A DNA stretch of 64,000 nucleotides. Origin: Siphonodentalium dalli (lineage: Eukaryota; Mollusca; Scaphopoda; Gadilida; Siphonodentaliidae). The translations under genes and the position numbers were made by a program. The DNA lies in NCBI GenBank assembly GCA_032622095.1, contig CP136063.1:121850723-121914722 (forward strand), in the 5' to 3' direction. Positions 47,324 to 59,849 of this stretch are shown here, one piece after another. Below the pieces are notes generated by a model. The model saw only the letters and a list, made by a program, of their open reading frames with translations, did no database searches and was not told the origin of the DNA. Within the stretch, counting starts at the first letter, position 1. Every line of letters starts with the position of its first letter.

Positions 47324-49681
47324 GGACAAATTTGTGGACGCTATACTGAAAATAGAGATATGCCTGCAGCTGGTTAAACACGGAGAACCCTCAACATAAG
47401 TCCACTTTAATAGTATACTATAAATGACAAACGGACAGGACATGTACATTTCATAAATACGGAGACGATTCACAAATTATGAACGAAATAGTTCCACTTT
47501 TGAAAAATTATTGTCGTTGGAATAATATAAATTTTCAAAATCATCAAACTAACATTTTTCTGTCATATAAACAGAAACATGTTCACATTTCCCATAGTAG
47601 GGACATTTCACATGGCAAACACAGTTACTTGTAAATACTTCCATATCAATAGGCATGTTTCTTGGAATTGATGCCAGGGTGCAATGATGTTATGATGTAG
47701 CCATGTTGATTTCACTAGCCATGTATATTTCACTCAAATATATTAACTCTGCTGGCGGGGGTTACGCACTTTGGATTTTTAGTATATACCTTTGAAATCA
47801 TCCATGATCATCATGAATATATATATTGCATCAAATTTTGCCCCTAGATGTATGGTTTACGAACCTGCTGTTTCACAGACTGGTAGAAAATGAACAATTG
47901 AAATGAGGCTCTTGGACTGAGAGCAAAATGCTGTTATTAAAATTGTTAAATTTTCTAAGTGGAGGATTTTTGGTACATTTTAATTATTTTATCTGCTCTG
48001 TACACTGCTTATAAATGTGGGTTAAACTGACTTTTAATATGTTCATCATAAACGCTACTTTCATAACTACACAAGTTTATTATTTCTTTAGAGATCTCCT
48101 TTGTAACATTACCAGGAGAGAGGTTACTCAATTCACGATACATATCCCAATTTATGAAAATTAATTATTCAGTGGAAATAATATTCTGTTCAAAGACATA
48201 ACTCCACTAGTTTAATATTCTCTTTGAGACTTATTCTGTAACAATACCACTATATATATAAATATATTATACTGAGTTCAGAGTGTTCCAATTTATGAAG
48301 ATGCAATTTAATGCAGAGAGGTTATTCTGTTCAAAAACATAATTTAGACCACATTTAGAACACTCAGACAACTATAACGAAGCTAATGGCATGAAAAATG
48401 TATTGTGTCACTGGAGGAAATAGATATAGCTCTTACTATTCCCAAGCAATCAGGATCTTGTGATATCTTCGTTCCACGCAAACCATGCACAATTGAGCAT
48501 CATAACAGGGAGTTAGAATCACAGCTCACAGAATCTCCAATTAATTTATGAAACTTTCAAGTGAAAAATGGTTATTTGGACGGATTTTTATGAGAACTAC
48601 ATTTATAATTGACAGCATTATGAAGTTTGATCTAATCCATTAAAATTTCATTTTAAAATAAAGAAATAACTATAATAACCACCATTCTGTAAATTTTAGA
48701 AATCATTTATCATCTTGATAAAATGCTATGGCAGCATTGATCTTCGATAAGACTTTACAAGCCTGAATATCTAACCAAGTTGACAAATGTGAAACTAAAT
48801 ATCAACTTTGATACCTATAATCCTTCAGGAATTATTCACAGCACATATCCCCAACCAAATCACGGGGGAATCAATTATATCAACTAAATTCCCTCAATGC
48901 AACAAATCCTGCTAAAATACTCCCAAGTCAAATAGATCACTATAAAGAGCACGGAGAGACACGTTGATTAAGAGGCACAATTCACAAAACATCTTCATGA
49001 TATCCTTTCGAGAAACACATGATCGCGATGCTTGTAGATTAAGTCCTATAGGCGATTATTAAGCCTGGTTCCCGGGAGGATTAATGAAATGAAGGCGAAC
49101 TGAGATTGTTACAGTGTACACACAGAACAGTCGGTCGAAATGATTCTGTTGAAAAACGTAGAGGCTCAATATCCATGATCAATACGGGAGTCGCAGTGCT
49201 GGAACAACGTCATCAGGACAGACTGATGAATTGTGGGACGACCAAATTAGACTTTTATTCATCTTAGTATCTTTCAGTCGATTACTCAACATATGCTTCA
49301 TTAGACACGGACTCATAATCATCAGAAAGCATCATAAATAAGGGAGGCAGAGCAGAAGGCCTCAGCCAAACTGGAAAGGCTGTATAGGTCACTTGGTAAT
49401 AACATCACACAGCTCAGGGTCTATGCACACCCAAACAAGATTAGCTCAGCGGAAGATCACAAAATACATGGTCATGTTAATGACAGTTTATAATAATGAG
49501 ACTACATCTCGATACTTTTTTGAGACATAAATCATAATCGGCAGCGACCAACGGCAAACGAACCGGGCCATCGGATTGAAGTACAGACTTCCATTCAGTA
49601 TATTCTTCCTTTTATATTAAAAGTGGTTGAGCATGAATAAATCTTCCAAAATCACCATAAAATCAATTCAATTGGCAAATA
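47324..49681. other. Non-coding stretch, nothing recognised
   Basis: About 2.4 kb of AT-rich DNA without clear repeats, exons or RNA genes. Confidence 0.4.
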
Positions 49682-51262
49682 TCCCTTACCAAAATGTCCT
49701 AGGATATCCAAGGAATTCCTAGGATATCCTAGGAATAAAAGCTTGGAAAAGTTAGGAAAATTCCTTGGAATTCCTAGGATATCCTAGGATTAGAGACCTT
49801 GGAAAAGCTGGGAAATCCTTGGGGCGGTATTGGCCCGTTTCAAGTTCGGAAAACCTTGGAATTACCTCAGCAAATTAAACCGAGCTTATCCAAGGATTTC
49901 CAAGCTTTACAAAATCTTAATCATAACTTTACCAAGCTTTACCAAGGTTTCCAATCTAGCTTTACCTAGCTTTACCAAGCTTTACCAAGGTTCCAGCCTA
50001 GCTTTACCTAGCTTTACCAAGGTTCCAGCCTAGCTTTACCAAGCTTTACCAAGGTTCCAGCCTAGCTTTACCTAGCTTTACCAAGCTTTACCAAGGTTCC
50101 AGCTCAGCTTTTCCAAGCTTTACCAAGGTTCCAGCCTAGCTTTTCCAAGCTTTACCAAGCTTTCCAACCTAACTTTACCAAGCTTTACCAAGGTTGTAAA
50201 TGACCTTGGCCAAGGTTGTAACCCAGCTTTACCAAGCTTTACCAAGTTGCAATTGTTTTGTATTTAAAAGGTGAAAATCTCTAATGATACTGCAAAGGCT
50301 TCAACTTTGACAATATTATCATCATTAATGATACAATCTCTTGAAATTTACAACAGTCATGAACCATGCCATATAATCATTCATGATATTATTCATTCAA
50401 AGTTCACTTTTCAGTCAGAATTTTGTTATTCTATTTAGATTGAGATAAATGGTACCTTATACCCTGTAAAATGTATAGAATAATATTCACAGGTATATGT
50501 TTATGGATCTGAGGTATTTGGAGTGTGATAAAACAGTTAAATTAGATAAATTAGCTGAGAATATATAATGATAGAGACGAGCCTTTGGAATGAAAAGGTA
50601 GATAGTGGTCCTGAAGGTTATTCTTGGAAATGGTAAAATAATTGTTAACATAATATCATAAATAAAAATATCACTACAACCATATTCTATGAGTCAAATA
50701 GAAAACATTAGGGCCACACAAGCAATAACTTACCTGAAGATTGTTGTGATAAAACATGGATTTAAACTCAGTGCAACAGTTAATTCAAAATGCTGCCACA
50801 GACAACAGTGACGTCTGCATAGTCATGTGACCCAGTCATGTGACCTACAACTAAGCTTTACCAAGCTTTTCCAAGCTTTACTTAACTTTACCAAGGTTTG
50901 ATTAGGATTTCCGAGCTTTTCCAAGCTTTTCCCACTTTATGTGCAACCTTGGTAAAGCTTGGTAAAGTTAGGTAAAATTTAGATCCAAGCTTTACTCAGC
51001 TTTACCAAGGTTTGGTCAACACTAAGTCAAGGATTTCCAAGCTTTTCCAAACTTTTCAAAGGTTTAACTTTATGTGACAACGTTGGTAAACCTTAGATCC
51101 AAGCTTTACTTAGCTTTACCAAGGTTCCAACCAAGGATTTCCAAACTTTGCTGAAGAGTACATTTTTTCATTCAAAAAGCTTGGATCAAACCTAGGAAAT
51201 CCTATGAATTCCTAGGATTCCCAAACTTCTTTAAAAAAGCTTGGATTTCTTTTTGCAAGGGA
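49682..51262. mobile_element. Transposon-like element of CCAAGG/CCTAGG/AAGCTT oligomers, about 1.58 kb
   Basis: The ends TCCCTTACCAAAA (49682) and TTTTTGCAAGGGA (51250-51262) are imperfect inverted repeats. Subterminal regions are dense in AGGATATCCTAGG, CCTTGGAA, CCAAGCTTTACCAAGG and CAGCCTAGCTTTACC. Left oligomers are partly the complement of right ones, with a unique AT-rich core at about 50270-50830. No coding capacity or target duplication was identified. A non-autonomous DNA element with repeated subterminal motifs is the best reading. Confidence 0.6.
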
Positions 51263-52355
51263 ATGTGGGGTTTTTTTTTTAATTTAAACTACATTTTTCA
51301 AAAGCAGATAACAAATTATAACTCCAAATAAAATATTTCAACAAATTTAAATTGAGACTTAATTACGACAATTTTGCATCAATTATATGCTAATTATCAA
51401 ATAATATGTGTGTCTGTTATAAAAGATGTACCTGCTTCAGCGTCCAGACAAAACATTTGCTCTGGAGATTGGAATTTCTATAAATTTGCCACTTGACAAA
51501 GCCTATCCATCCCTTGAGGGTGAAAATAAATGATGAGATTGACCAGAAATTGATTTCATATATTGGGGTTTGTCGTTATTTTAGCACCTATAAGACCATA
51601 TGACAAAATTGTCAGTCACAGCTATAGAGGAAAGATTGCGCAAAGTTAAAAATTCACTACGATATTACTCGCTGCATGTAGAACCACTTTAATACCGTAA
51701 ACTTGTCCAGATACACAAATAGGGTCACAAATATGCACGTCGCCATCTCTGGACTGCTTTATAAACATGAAGGGGCTATGTGATGTGCGTCAGGTTATAG
51801 ATTGTGCGACTGCCACCCCCTCCCCTCAAAACAATTTACTGCAGATAGAATAAAAATCAATTTAAGAAATCAGGTGCATAGAGGGCAGAGGACACTAGAA
51901 TGGAATGCCTTAAAGCCAGACACAAAGTGAGACCCAGGACAGAGTAGCAATAACTATATTTCCAATGAAATATCCCAACAGTGATTATTCTCTCTATGAG
52001 AAATAAGTCACTCACGAAACAAGATAATTTGTGATAGGCCAATTGTGCGTGGTTCATATGATCTGAACAGAGTACTGACGATGAACTAGATAATGAAATC
52101 AAGCCAATCCATATATGGGTGCATATTGCATTTTGTTCAACCAATTACAAGAAAGTGTTAAGAGGTGCCGATCGTAGACCGGGATCCATTGACGAATCGA
52201 TCACGCAATGTATCGTGTGGTGTGAAGACCATTTGTAGTAATTGCTGGGAATTACAGGGAAGCACACTTTCTACATAAGGCAAGGCGTCTTCAATTGGGA
52301 AAAAAATGGAGGGTCAATGTTATAGGTAAACATTAATAGATCAGGCTCCATCTCA
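51263..52355. other. Non-coding stretch, nothing recognised
   Basis: No exon recognised. The minus frame at 51857-52144 lacks domain or splice support. Confidence 0.4.
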
Positions 52356-52745
52356 ATCTGTCATTTATTAACCCATCACAATATTAGATGCTAATATCGA
52401 CAGATCATGGACCAACTAATTAATCTGTCATTTATTAACCCATCACAATATTAGATGCTAATATCGATAGATCATGGACCAACTAATTAATCTGATATTT
52501 ATTAACCCACATCAATATTATTAGCACAGCTAGATCAGACAGGGAACATCTATTAATCTGTGATTAACAACATAAAAGACCACCTGAATCTATCTATTAG
52601 TTAACCCATCACATCCATAGATCATAAGGCATCAACGATCATTTAACTTTATTTATTAAATTCATCACAATATTTATATAAATCATGGTTTTATGATTAT
52701 TCTGTTATTTATTAACCCATCACATTATTATTATTTGCACATATA
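52356..52745. repeat. 67-bp tandem repeat decaying rightward
   Basis: ATCTGTCATTTATTAACCCA starts units at 52356 and 52423, and ATCTGATATTTATTAACCCA starts one at 52490. Increasingly degenerate units follow to about 52745. Confidence 0.8.
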
Positions 52746-52915
52746 GAGTCCGGGCCAATGATTTATTTACACAGACCTGTCATTATGTCATTAGCAGAAT
52801 CTGACAGGTTATAATCCATCTATTAACACTTTGCTAACTGAAAACTGTCGAAGAGTAGTAACCTAATTTCACATTTGTTCATTTGTAGGAATGTTTAGCT
52901 ATAAAATAATAAGTT

Positions 52916-53007
52916 CGGATTAGTGTGTGGGTTGGATGATAAGGTTGGTTGTTATTACCAGGGATGTTACGTGGCGACAGTCGGATTAGTGTGTGGGTTG
53001 GATGATA
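52916..53007. repeat. 28-bp direct repeat, 64-bp spacing
   Basis: TCGGATTAGTGTGTGGGTTG plus GATGATAA occurs at 52916 and 52980. Confidence 0.85.
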
Positions 53008-54106
53008 ACCTATGAATTGGGTCAATATCAGTTGAGAATTTAGACCAAAATAGCATAATTTCCAAACCAGTTTTTACTGTGAAATTAGTATTTCCCGCAT
53101 CCCCCCCCCCCCCACCCCCAAACTTTCGTAAATTATTGGACTGAAATGGCCGTTAGTTGAAGAACAATTCACAACCATATTAATATTAAAGTGCCACTTT
53201 GTTTTAGGTTTTAATTTTAGTTTTAGTTTTAGGTACCGGTGTTGTTGGAAACCCAAGGGGTGCATACACATGTGCAAGTTCGCACATAGTGTCTGTTTCA
53301 TGGGGGGGGGATCTGCAAGAGGAATTTGAAGTTGGGTCAACATCGAATAACTCAGTGGCCAGCAATATTTGTCTTGAAATCGAGTGATATAGTAAACAGG
53401 TTTGCAAATGGCCGCCGAGTTATTCCTACGTTGGGTGACCTCGGGCAAAACAATATGAGAGATGTGTAAATCAAGGATATCAAGGTATATTTATAGTTGA
53501 AGCCATACTTCTACAAGGGAGCTAGACTACCAGAATTGTCTGGCCCACTATAAAAGCATGAACATAACTATGGACATCAGACCTCAAATCATGGGGCAGC
53601 TTATTTTCAAGAACCCTGAATATTGCCAAGGTTATAATATGACACACACAGAGAACTCGGAAGCCATCTGAAAAATCAATGAATGCCATAGTTATGGCTG
53701 CAGTTTTATGAACCATTATTTGTACTTATTGATGGCCCCATTTTTACGATAGAGAAAGGTGACCATTAGCAATGTTTTATGGGTGGCCTGTTTATGGGTT
53801 AGAGCTTCTCAAAGGAAGCTAATGTACCAAGACACAAAAGGAAGAGTTATGTCGCTTACTTATTTTATGCCTGACACTTTACTGGTCACGCTGTTCTATG
53901 GAATTGATAATATAGAACAGAGGGATCCTTTCACTCTCTGATTGACGGATTCAATTTGACAGATGGATCTGTTACCTGTGAACATCTTTTTATTAAAGCC
54001 TTTGATCTTTATAGGACACCATCAGGAACCATCATCACCACCATGAAAAATATACAAGGAAAACAATAGGTCGAACCATGGGTGCTGCATGGCCCTTACA
54101 ATTTTG
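53008..54106. other. Non-coding stretch, C run and TTTTAG repeats
   Basis: A 13-base C run at 53101-53113 and a short TTTTAG tandem near 53208-53232. No gene was recognised. Confidence 0.4.
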
Positions 54107-55089
54107 TAGAGGTGCCACGATTATTGATTTTGATAATCGGTCGTCAATAATCGATTAATCGTACCTAATAACATCAGTGGAAGCATTCCATAATATGGCC
54201 TATTGGCTGGGTGCTGGTTAACTACACTGTCACTGGTTGTTTGAGGCATCGGCTGATGTAATTTACGTTAATAATATGCATGATAAACCACTGTTAATGT
54301 CCAATGAACACAATGAATTCAATACCAGCACAGTTCTCGGTGATGTTATAATATTTGTGAGTTCATTAGAACGAACGTAACGATTAATTTCAATGTTATG
54401 AATAGCCAAACATACAAACAATATGAAATAGGAATGCACAATAGATGGTTCCTAAAACAAGGAAACTATTAGTTTCATCAAACTTCCAGAGCGTGGATAA
54501 CAATCCCAAATTGCTGAACAATTTAAGTAATATCGAATTTCATTCATCATTCACCACATGATATGCGATAGCCTGTACTAGTAACGTCTAAGTATACGTA
54601 TGCAAACAAAGTATACTCACAAATGACATCGTGGAGAACGTCGCTGACTAAAATGCCGTAGGTTCCCTGGTTTCCAGAGAATGTCAATCAACTCCCCATT
54701 GGTCCAATCAGATTCATGGGCGAGTGCATTCAGTTCATTGAACATTTCAAAGACATTGTGCCGCCTTTCAAGTATAAATATACAATGACGTTGCCATAAG
54801 TTCAAAGGGGCAGTGCCGCCAATTTGTAGAATATACAGCGACCCAAAGAGTAACCATGTCACATCATCAAATGAATTGCTGACTGTTTGCAACATAAGTT
54901 TTCGGAATCTCATTGATAAGCAATCAAAGGTTGTAGATTAAAATGTGTAAAACAAACATGGTATTCAATAATACCCAGCATTTTTTGCCGTCGAAATAAA
55001 TAATGTAGATTAATCGACGATGGAAATGGTAATCGATTAGCGGCTGTATCAACGGTTCATCGATTATACAATTAATCGTGGCACCCCTA
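54107..55089. mobile_element. hAT-type DNA transposon, 983 bp, with an exon-like insert
   Basis: The ends are TAGAGGTGCCACGATTA and TAATCGTGGCACCCCTA, inverted with one mismatch. Flanking octamers CAATTTTG (54099-54106) and GAATTTTG (55090-55097) match at seven of eight bases, consistent with an aged 8-bp hAT duplication. Subterminal regions are rich in ATCGATTA phrases. The middle contains a 98-codon minus-strand open frame described separately. Confidence 0.75.
54617..54913 (-). CDS. Exon-like open frame of unknown family inside the hAT-type element
   Basis: The minus strand encodes MRFRKLMLQTVSNSFDDVTW, then a hydrophobic stretch WLLFGSLYILQIGGTAPLN, then FEMFNELNALAHESDWTNGE. Near the 3' end the DNA reads CATTT|GTGAGT, a good donor. 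Upstream, TTGCTTATCAATGAG could serve as an acceptor. The composition is unlike that of the AT-rich surroundings. I do not recognise the family; a captured host exon is possible, as is chance. Confidence 0.25.
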   Translation of the reverse strand: MRFRKLMLQTVSNSFDDVTWLLFGSLYILQIGGTAPLNLWQRHCIFILERRHNVFEMFNELNALAHESDWTNGELIDILWKPGNLRHFSQRRSPRCHL

Positions 55090-55096
55090 GAATTTT

Positions 55097-55165
55097 GCAG
55101 TGTACACTGCAGCTTAGAGTGTTGTTACAGTGTTGTAGCAGTGATCACTGCAACAACACTCTATA
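55097..55165. repeat. CACTGC palindromes and hairpin
   Basis: GCAGTGTACACTGC (55097-55110) is a perfect palindrome. AGAGTGTTGTT ... AACAACACTCT (55115-55162) forms a hairpin with AGCAGTGATCACTGC inside. More CACTGCAAC phrases follow to 55310. Confidence 0.65.
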
Positions 55166-55169
55166 TATT

Positions 55170-56227
55170 TAAAATGTGATTGGGACACTGCAACCACACT
55201 GCTGAATCTTTATAAAATGAAAATGAAAATTTGGTTCCATACCAGCACTGCAGAAGTTAATCATACAACTGACTTATTCCGACCACACTGCAACAGTGCT
55301 GCTGAAACTGTAATAAATTATTAGCTGCTTTCTTAATTGATTTCTAAATAAGAGCTTTGCTAGGGCATGGTAAGATACACCTCCTTTAGCCATTTTAAAT
55401 TGTTCTACTACAAAATATTACAATGAATATCTGATATACCCCTAGTTTCAATGCAAAAATACAATCAAATTCTAAGTAAAAAAATGGCCGTAACTCATGT
55501 GAAAATAATTGGACAGAACCTATATTCAAACTTGACCTGTAATGTAATCGAGATCAGATAACTCATGCCATACCAAATATAATTGAGATCCGATATTAAC
55601 TCATACCATATATCAAATGTAATCGAGATCCAATAACTCATATTTGAGTTAAATATGTGGAAAGACAAAATATATTGTTTTTCATAACAATTCTCCAAAA
55701 CATTGCGGGCTGCAGAGCGTGCAGATAGATTAAAATTTGAAATCCAAGATGACTACTGACGGCCATGTTTTTAACAATTTTCGGAAAAAATGATGGATGG
55801 ACGCACACTAATCCATCCCAATAGCTCAAACTTGATTTTGTCAAGTAGAGCTAAAAATTTGTCCAAACAATTTTTGTGGCTTTAATATTATAAAGTGCAG
55901 ATTAATTGCATATTAACACAGAGCCTGTCAATCATTATTCTATTTCTATTTCATGACAATCACACTCATTATGATCTCTTATTTTTTAGAGTTTGTCATT
56001 AGATATCTAAGATGGCGTTTCTGACTGCAGCATCAAATGGAATTAATCAGACATTGGTATTTAAACTGTCTATATAGGGATCCTGTGATCTATGTTTCAT
56101 ACATCTGATGCTAAATTATATGAAATACTGAATGAGATCGATGTCTCCTTCTGACACTTGTGTCGATCTTTAGCATGTAAATATGTCTGATCTTGAGGAA
56201 CAAGAATTGTTGGGTGAGTTGAGTACA
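55170..56227. other. Non-coding stretch with short degenerate repeats
   Basis: AATCGAGATC / CAATAACTCAT phrases repeat at 55540-55640 at about 40-65 bp spacing. No exon was recognised. Confidence 0.4.
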
Positions 56228-59200
56228 TCTATATCTATATTTGCGAATGTCTGTCTGTCTGTCTGTGTTCTATAGAAATTCACAGGGGACCATCTAGATG
56301 ATACCAAAGGGGTCTACTAGGGGTAACTTTTTACGAGAAAGATAATGGTGGGGGTTAGAATTTTCTAAAGTGACGCCGTTGTTGTCAGGGGCAGAAAAGG
56401 GGGAGGGGCAGATTTTTTTTTGTTGCCGATTGCCACGAAACTTACATATAATCATCCCCATGATATGAAGAATCTAATGGTGTGGTTTAAATATGTCAAA
56501 AATGGCGTCGTTCGAGTCAGGGATGCACGGAAGGGGAGAGGACACCAAAATTGATCAAACTAATTTTAGCGCCGATTTCCACCAAATTGATACATATTGT
56601 TCTTCATGATACAAGGAATCTAATTGTGCGATTTAACACCGCCAAATTGTTGTCGTTTGGATGAGAGATTGGGGGGGGGCCACTAAATTTGATAAGAATG
56701 GTTTAGTCGCCGATTGCCACCACACTTATACAAAATCATCCCCATGGTATGAGGAGTCTAATTATGTGGCTTAAATCTGTCAAATGTGGCCTCATTCAAG
56801 TCAGAGGTGCACTGAAAGGGAGAGGGGCACCAAAATTTATACACAATATTTTTAGCGCCAATTTCCACCAAATTGATACACATTCTTATTCATGATACGA
56901 GGAATCTAATTGTGTGATTTAAAGGCGCCGTATTGGTGCTGTTTGGGTGAGAGATGGGGAGGGGAGGGGTGGGCACCAACTGTGATAAAAATTTGTTTAG
57001 TCGCCGATTAGCACAAAACTTATAAATAATCATCTCCATGATATCACGAGTGTAATTGTGTGGTTTAAGGATGTCACAAGTGGGGCCATTCCAGTCAGTG
57101 GTGTATAGAGGTGCGAGGGACACAAAAAAATTATAACAATATGTTTAGCGCCGATTTCCACCAGATTGATACATATTCTTCTCCGTGATACGAGGAATCT
57201 TATCGCGTTGTTTAGATACACAAAATTGGTGCCCTCTTTTCTAAAGTAACGCTGTTGGTGTCAGGGGAAGAAAAGGGGGAGGTCGGCAAAATTTAAAAAA
57301 TATGGTGAAATAGTTCTATCGCCGATTTCCACCAAACGCATACACAAGGTGAGGTATATGGGGACCTTAAATTTGATACGAATTTGTATACTCGCCAATT
57401 TTTACCAATTTTATATATATGCATCTCTAATCTCTAATAAGTCTAAGTGTGGTTTAATGGTGACAAAGTGGCGCCACTTGAGTCCGAAATAGGGACGGGA
57501 GGGTCACCACTGATAAAAAATATTTTTAGTACCAATTACCATCAAATTCAGACACGTTCTTCTCAAATGATACGAGAAATCAAATCGTGCTGTCTGTCTT
57601 TCTGTATGCGCTCTATATATAACTTCACGGGGTACAATCGAGATGGCACCAAGGCGTTCTAAGAGAGGTAACTTTTTGCGAGGAAGATAATGGTGCAGGT
57701 TACAATTTTATAAAGTAACGCTGTTAGTGTCAGGGGAAGAAAAGGGGGAGGTCAGCAAATATTAAAAAATATGGTGAAATGGTTCTATCGCCGATTTCCA
57801 CCAAACACATACACAATCACCTCCGCGATATGGCGCTGTTCGAGTCAGCGTTGCAGGAGGCACCAACAATTGATTTAATAAACTATTTTAGCGCAGATTT
57901 CAACCGAATTGATATATTATTATTCTCTATGACATCGTATGATATAAAAACGCCAAATTGCTGCCGTTTGGGTGAGAGATGGGGGAGTCATAACTATTCT
58001 AAGAATTTGTTTAGTTGCTGATAACCACCAAACCTATATATAATCATCTCCAGTATACCATGCATCCATGAGTCTAATGGACGTGGTTTAAATGTGTCAA
58101 AAGTGACACCATTAAAGTCATGCATGAGGATGGCAGTTGCACCAAAGCTGATACAAATATATTTAGCACTAATTTCCACCAAATTCATACACGTTCCTCT
58201 CTAATGATACGATGAATTAAATCACATTTGGTGTCGTTTGGGTCACGGATGGCGAGCGGATATGCACTATCATTGATAAGATTGCTATTCGCCGATATCC
58301 ACCTATATAAGTTTATATATAGTCACCCAGGCCATCTCCATATTGTTTTAAGGAGTTTTGGGCGTTCAAATTTCACAATCTCGACAAATGGTGACCCAAT
58401 TAAGTCACTTGAACAATTTTCTTCTCAACTGTCATATTTAGATGGGGATGGCAATCAGGGCATTCACATAATGAGCTAGCAAAAAGAGATACATAGAAGA
58501 AGCACTAAAAGTATATTTATCATTCTATTTAAGAGATACATATATTCTCGCAAACTGAGATACCTCGAACCGTCAGAGGATTGCATATATATTATAACAC
58601 AATTGAGTCTGTTCCATTCAATACAGTTTTCACACAAAAAGTTACAATTTGTCAAGAGATATGGAAATGTATCGAAGGCCTGTTAAAAAATAGTGGTCAC
58701 AGTGTGCAGTCAAATATATTTTCTTCTGATATAAAAGAAAACGCAGTCAGTAGCACATGACATCTCACAAGGGTATATCTGCCCGATACAGCGGAATTTT
58801 TAGAACAGACTGACATAAACAACTCAAATTTTCGCTCTGTGTCTGGCACATGTAGCTGCTATACTTGCGCAGCAACATTTCTTTTAAACTGAGAATATTT
58901 AGCCAATATATATCACCATGAACAGAGAAGCACCTGTAAATTTCTTTAAAACATCTGTATCTTCATGGAGATATGATAGCCAGGTGTCCTCAAGAACTTA
59001 GTCCAACCCACTAGATTGATTGATACATCTCTATATGTAAAACCCAATTGTCGTCTTTTATTTTTGCGAACTAATGTGTCATATTAAACATCTGAAGTAT
59101 ACGCAGTTGTAAATAAATAAATACTTCATTATTGGTGGAACGGATTAATCGCGATATAAAACAAAATGACAATCGACAAGGTGAGCCACTACTTATATTC

Positions 59201-59369
59201 CATGACTGTGTATTAAAGAATCATGTTATGTGATGCTATTTGAATATAGAACTTATGATAATACGTGTAACACTTTGAGCAAGAGTATTCTCTATTCCCA
59301 ACAAATATCCACAGCATGCAGAGGGCTTCACATCACTTTAACCTGGGCAACGCCGGGTAACCCTGCTAG
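56228..59369 (+). mobile_element. Non-autonomous Helitron, about 3.14 kb
   Basis: The 5' end TCTATATCTATATTTGCG follows an A and leads into (CTGT)n, as in many animal Helitrons. The 3' end is a short hairpin ACCTGG-GCAACG-CCGGGT (59341-59358), followed after 7 bases by CTAG at 59366-59369 and then a host T. A|TC...CTAG|T insertion without inverted repeats or duplication is diagnostic. There is no Rep/helicase frame; the body is a diverged array (next entry), so it must rely on a partner element. The start could be 56234 instead. Confidence 0.85.
56400..58320. repeat. Diverged internal array of the Helitron
   Basis: Alternating phrases GCCGATTTCCACCAAATTGA ... GATACGAGGAATCTAATTGT and GCCGATTGCCACCACACTTA ... 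GATATGAGGAGTCTAAT recur about a dozen times at roughly 130-160 bp. The head (CTGTCTGTCT ... AAAAGGGGGAGG) is repeated at 57585-57760, and its latter part near 57240-57290. Confidence 0.75.
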
Positions 59370-59390
59370 TGGTTAAATATACACGGTACC

Positions 59391-59711
59391 CAATTCAGGG
59401 TGGATCTCAAAATTAAAACAGTATATATAAAACCAGGTGGGATCTCAAAATTAAAACAGTATATATAAAACCAGGTGGGATCTCAAAATTAAAACAGTAA
59501 ATATAAAACCAGGTGGGATCTCAAAATTAAAACAGTAAATATAAAACCAGGTGGGATCTCAAAATTAAAACAGTATATATAAAACCAGGTGGGATCTCAA
59601 AATTAAAACAGTATATATAAACCAGGTGGGATCTTAAAATTAAAACAGTATATATAAAACCAGGTGGGATCTCAAAATAAAAACAGTATATATAAACCAG
59701 GTGGGATCTCA
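59391..59711. repeat. 38-bp minisatellite, about 8 units
   Basis: The unit is CCAGGTGGGATCTCAAAATT plus AAAACAGTATATATAAAA. It starts about 20 bp beyond the Helitron 3' end. Confidence 0.92.
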
Positions 59712-59849
59712 AGTCAATAAAGATGGTATACAGAGGATTCAAAATGAAATTTTTTTTAAAGACAGAAGCGTTACAAGTAAATGAAGATAAAGAAACAAGA
59801 ATAAAAATCAAAGTTATTGAAATGGACCAAAAATTAGAATAAAAGGTCA

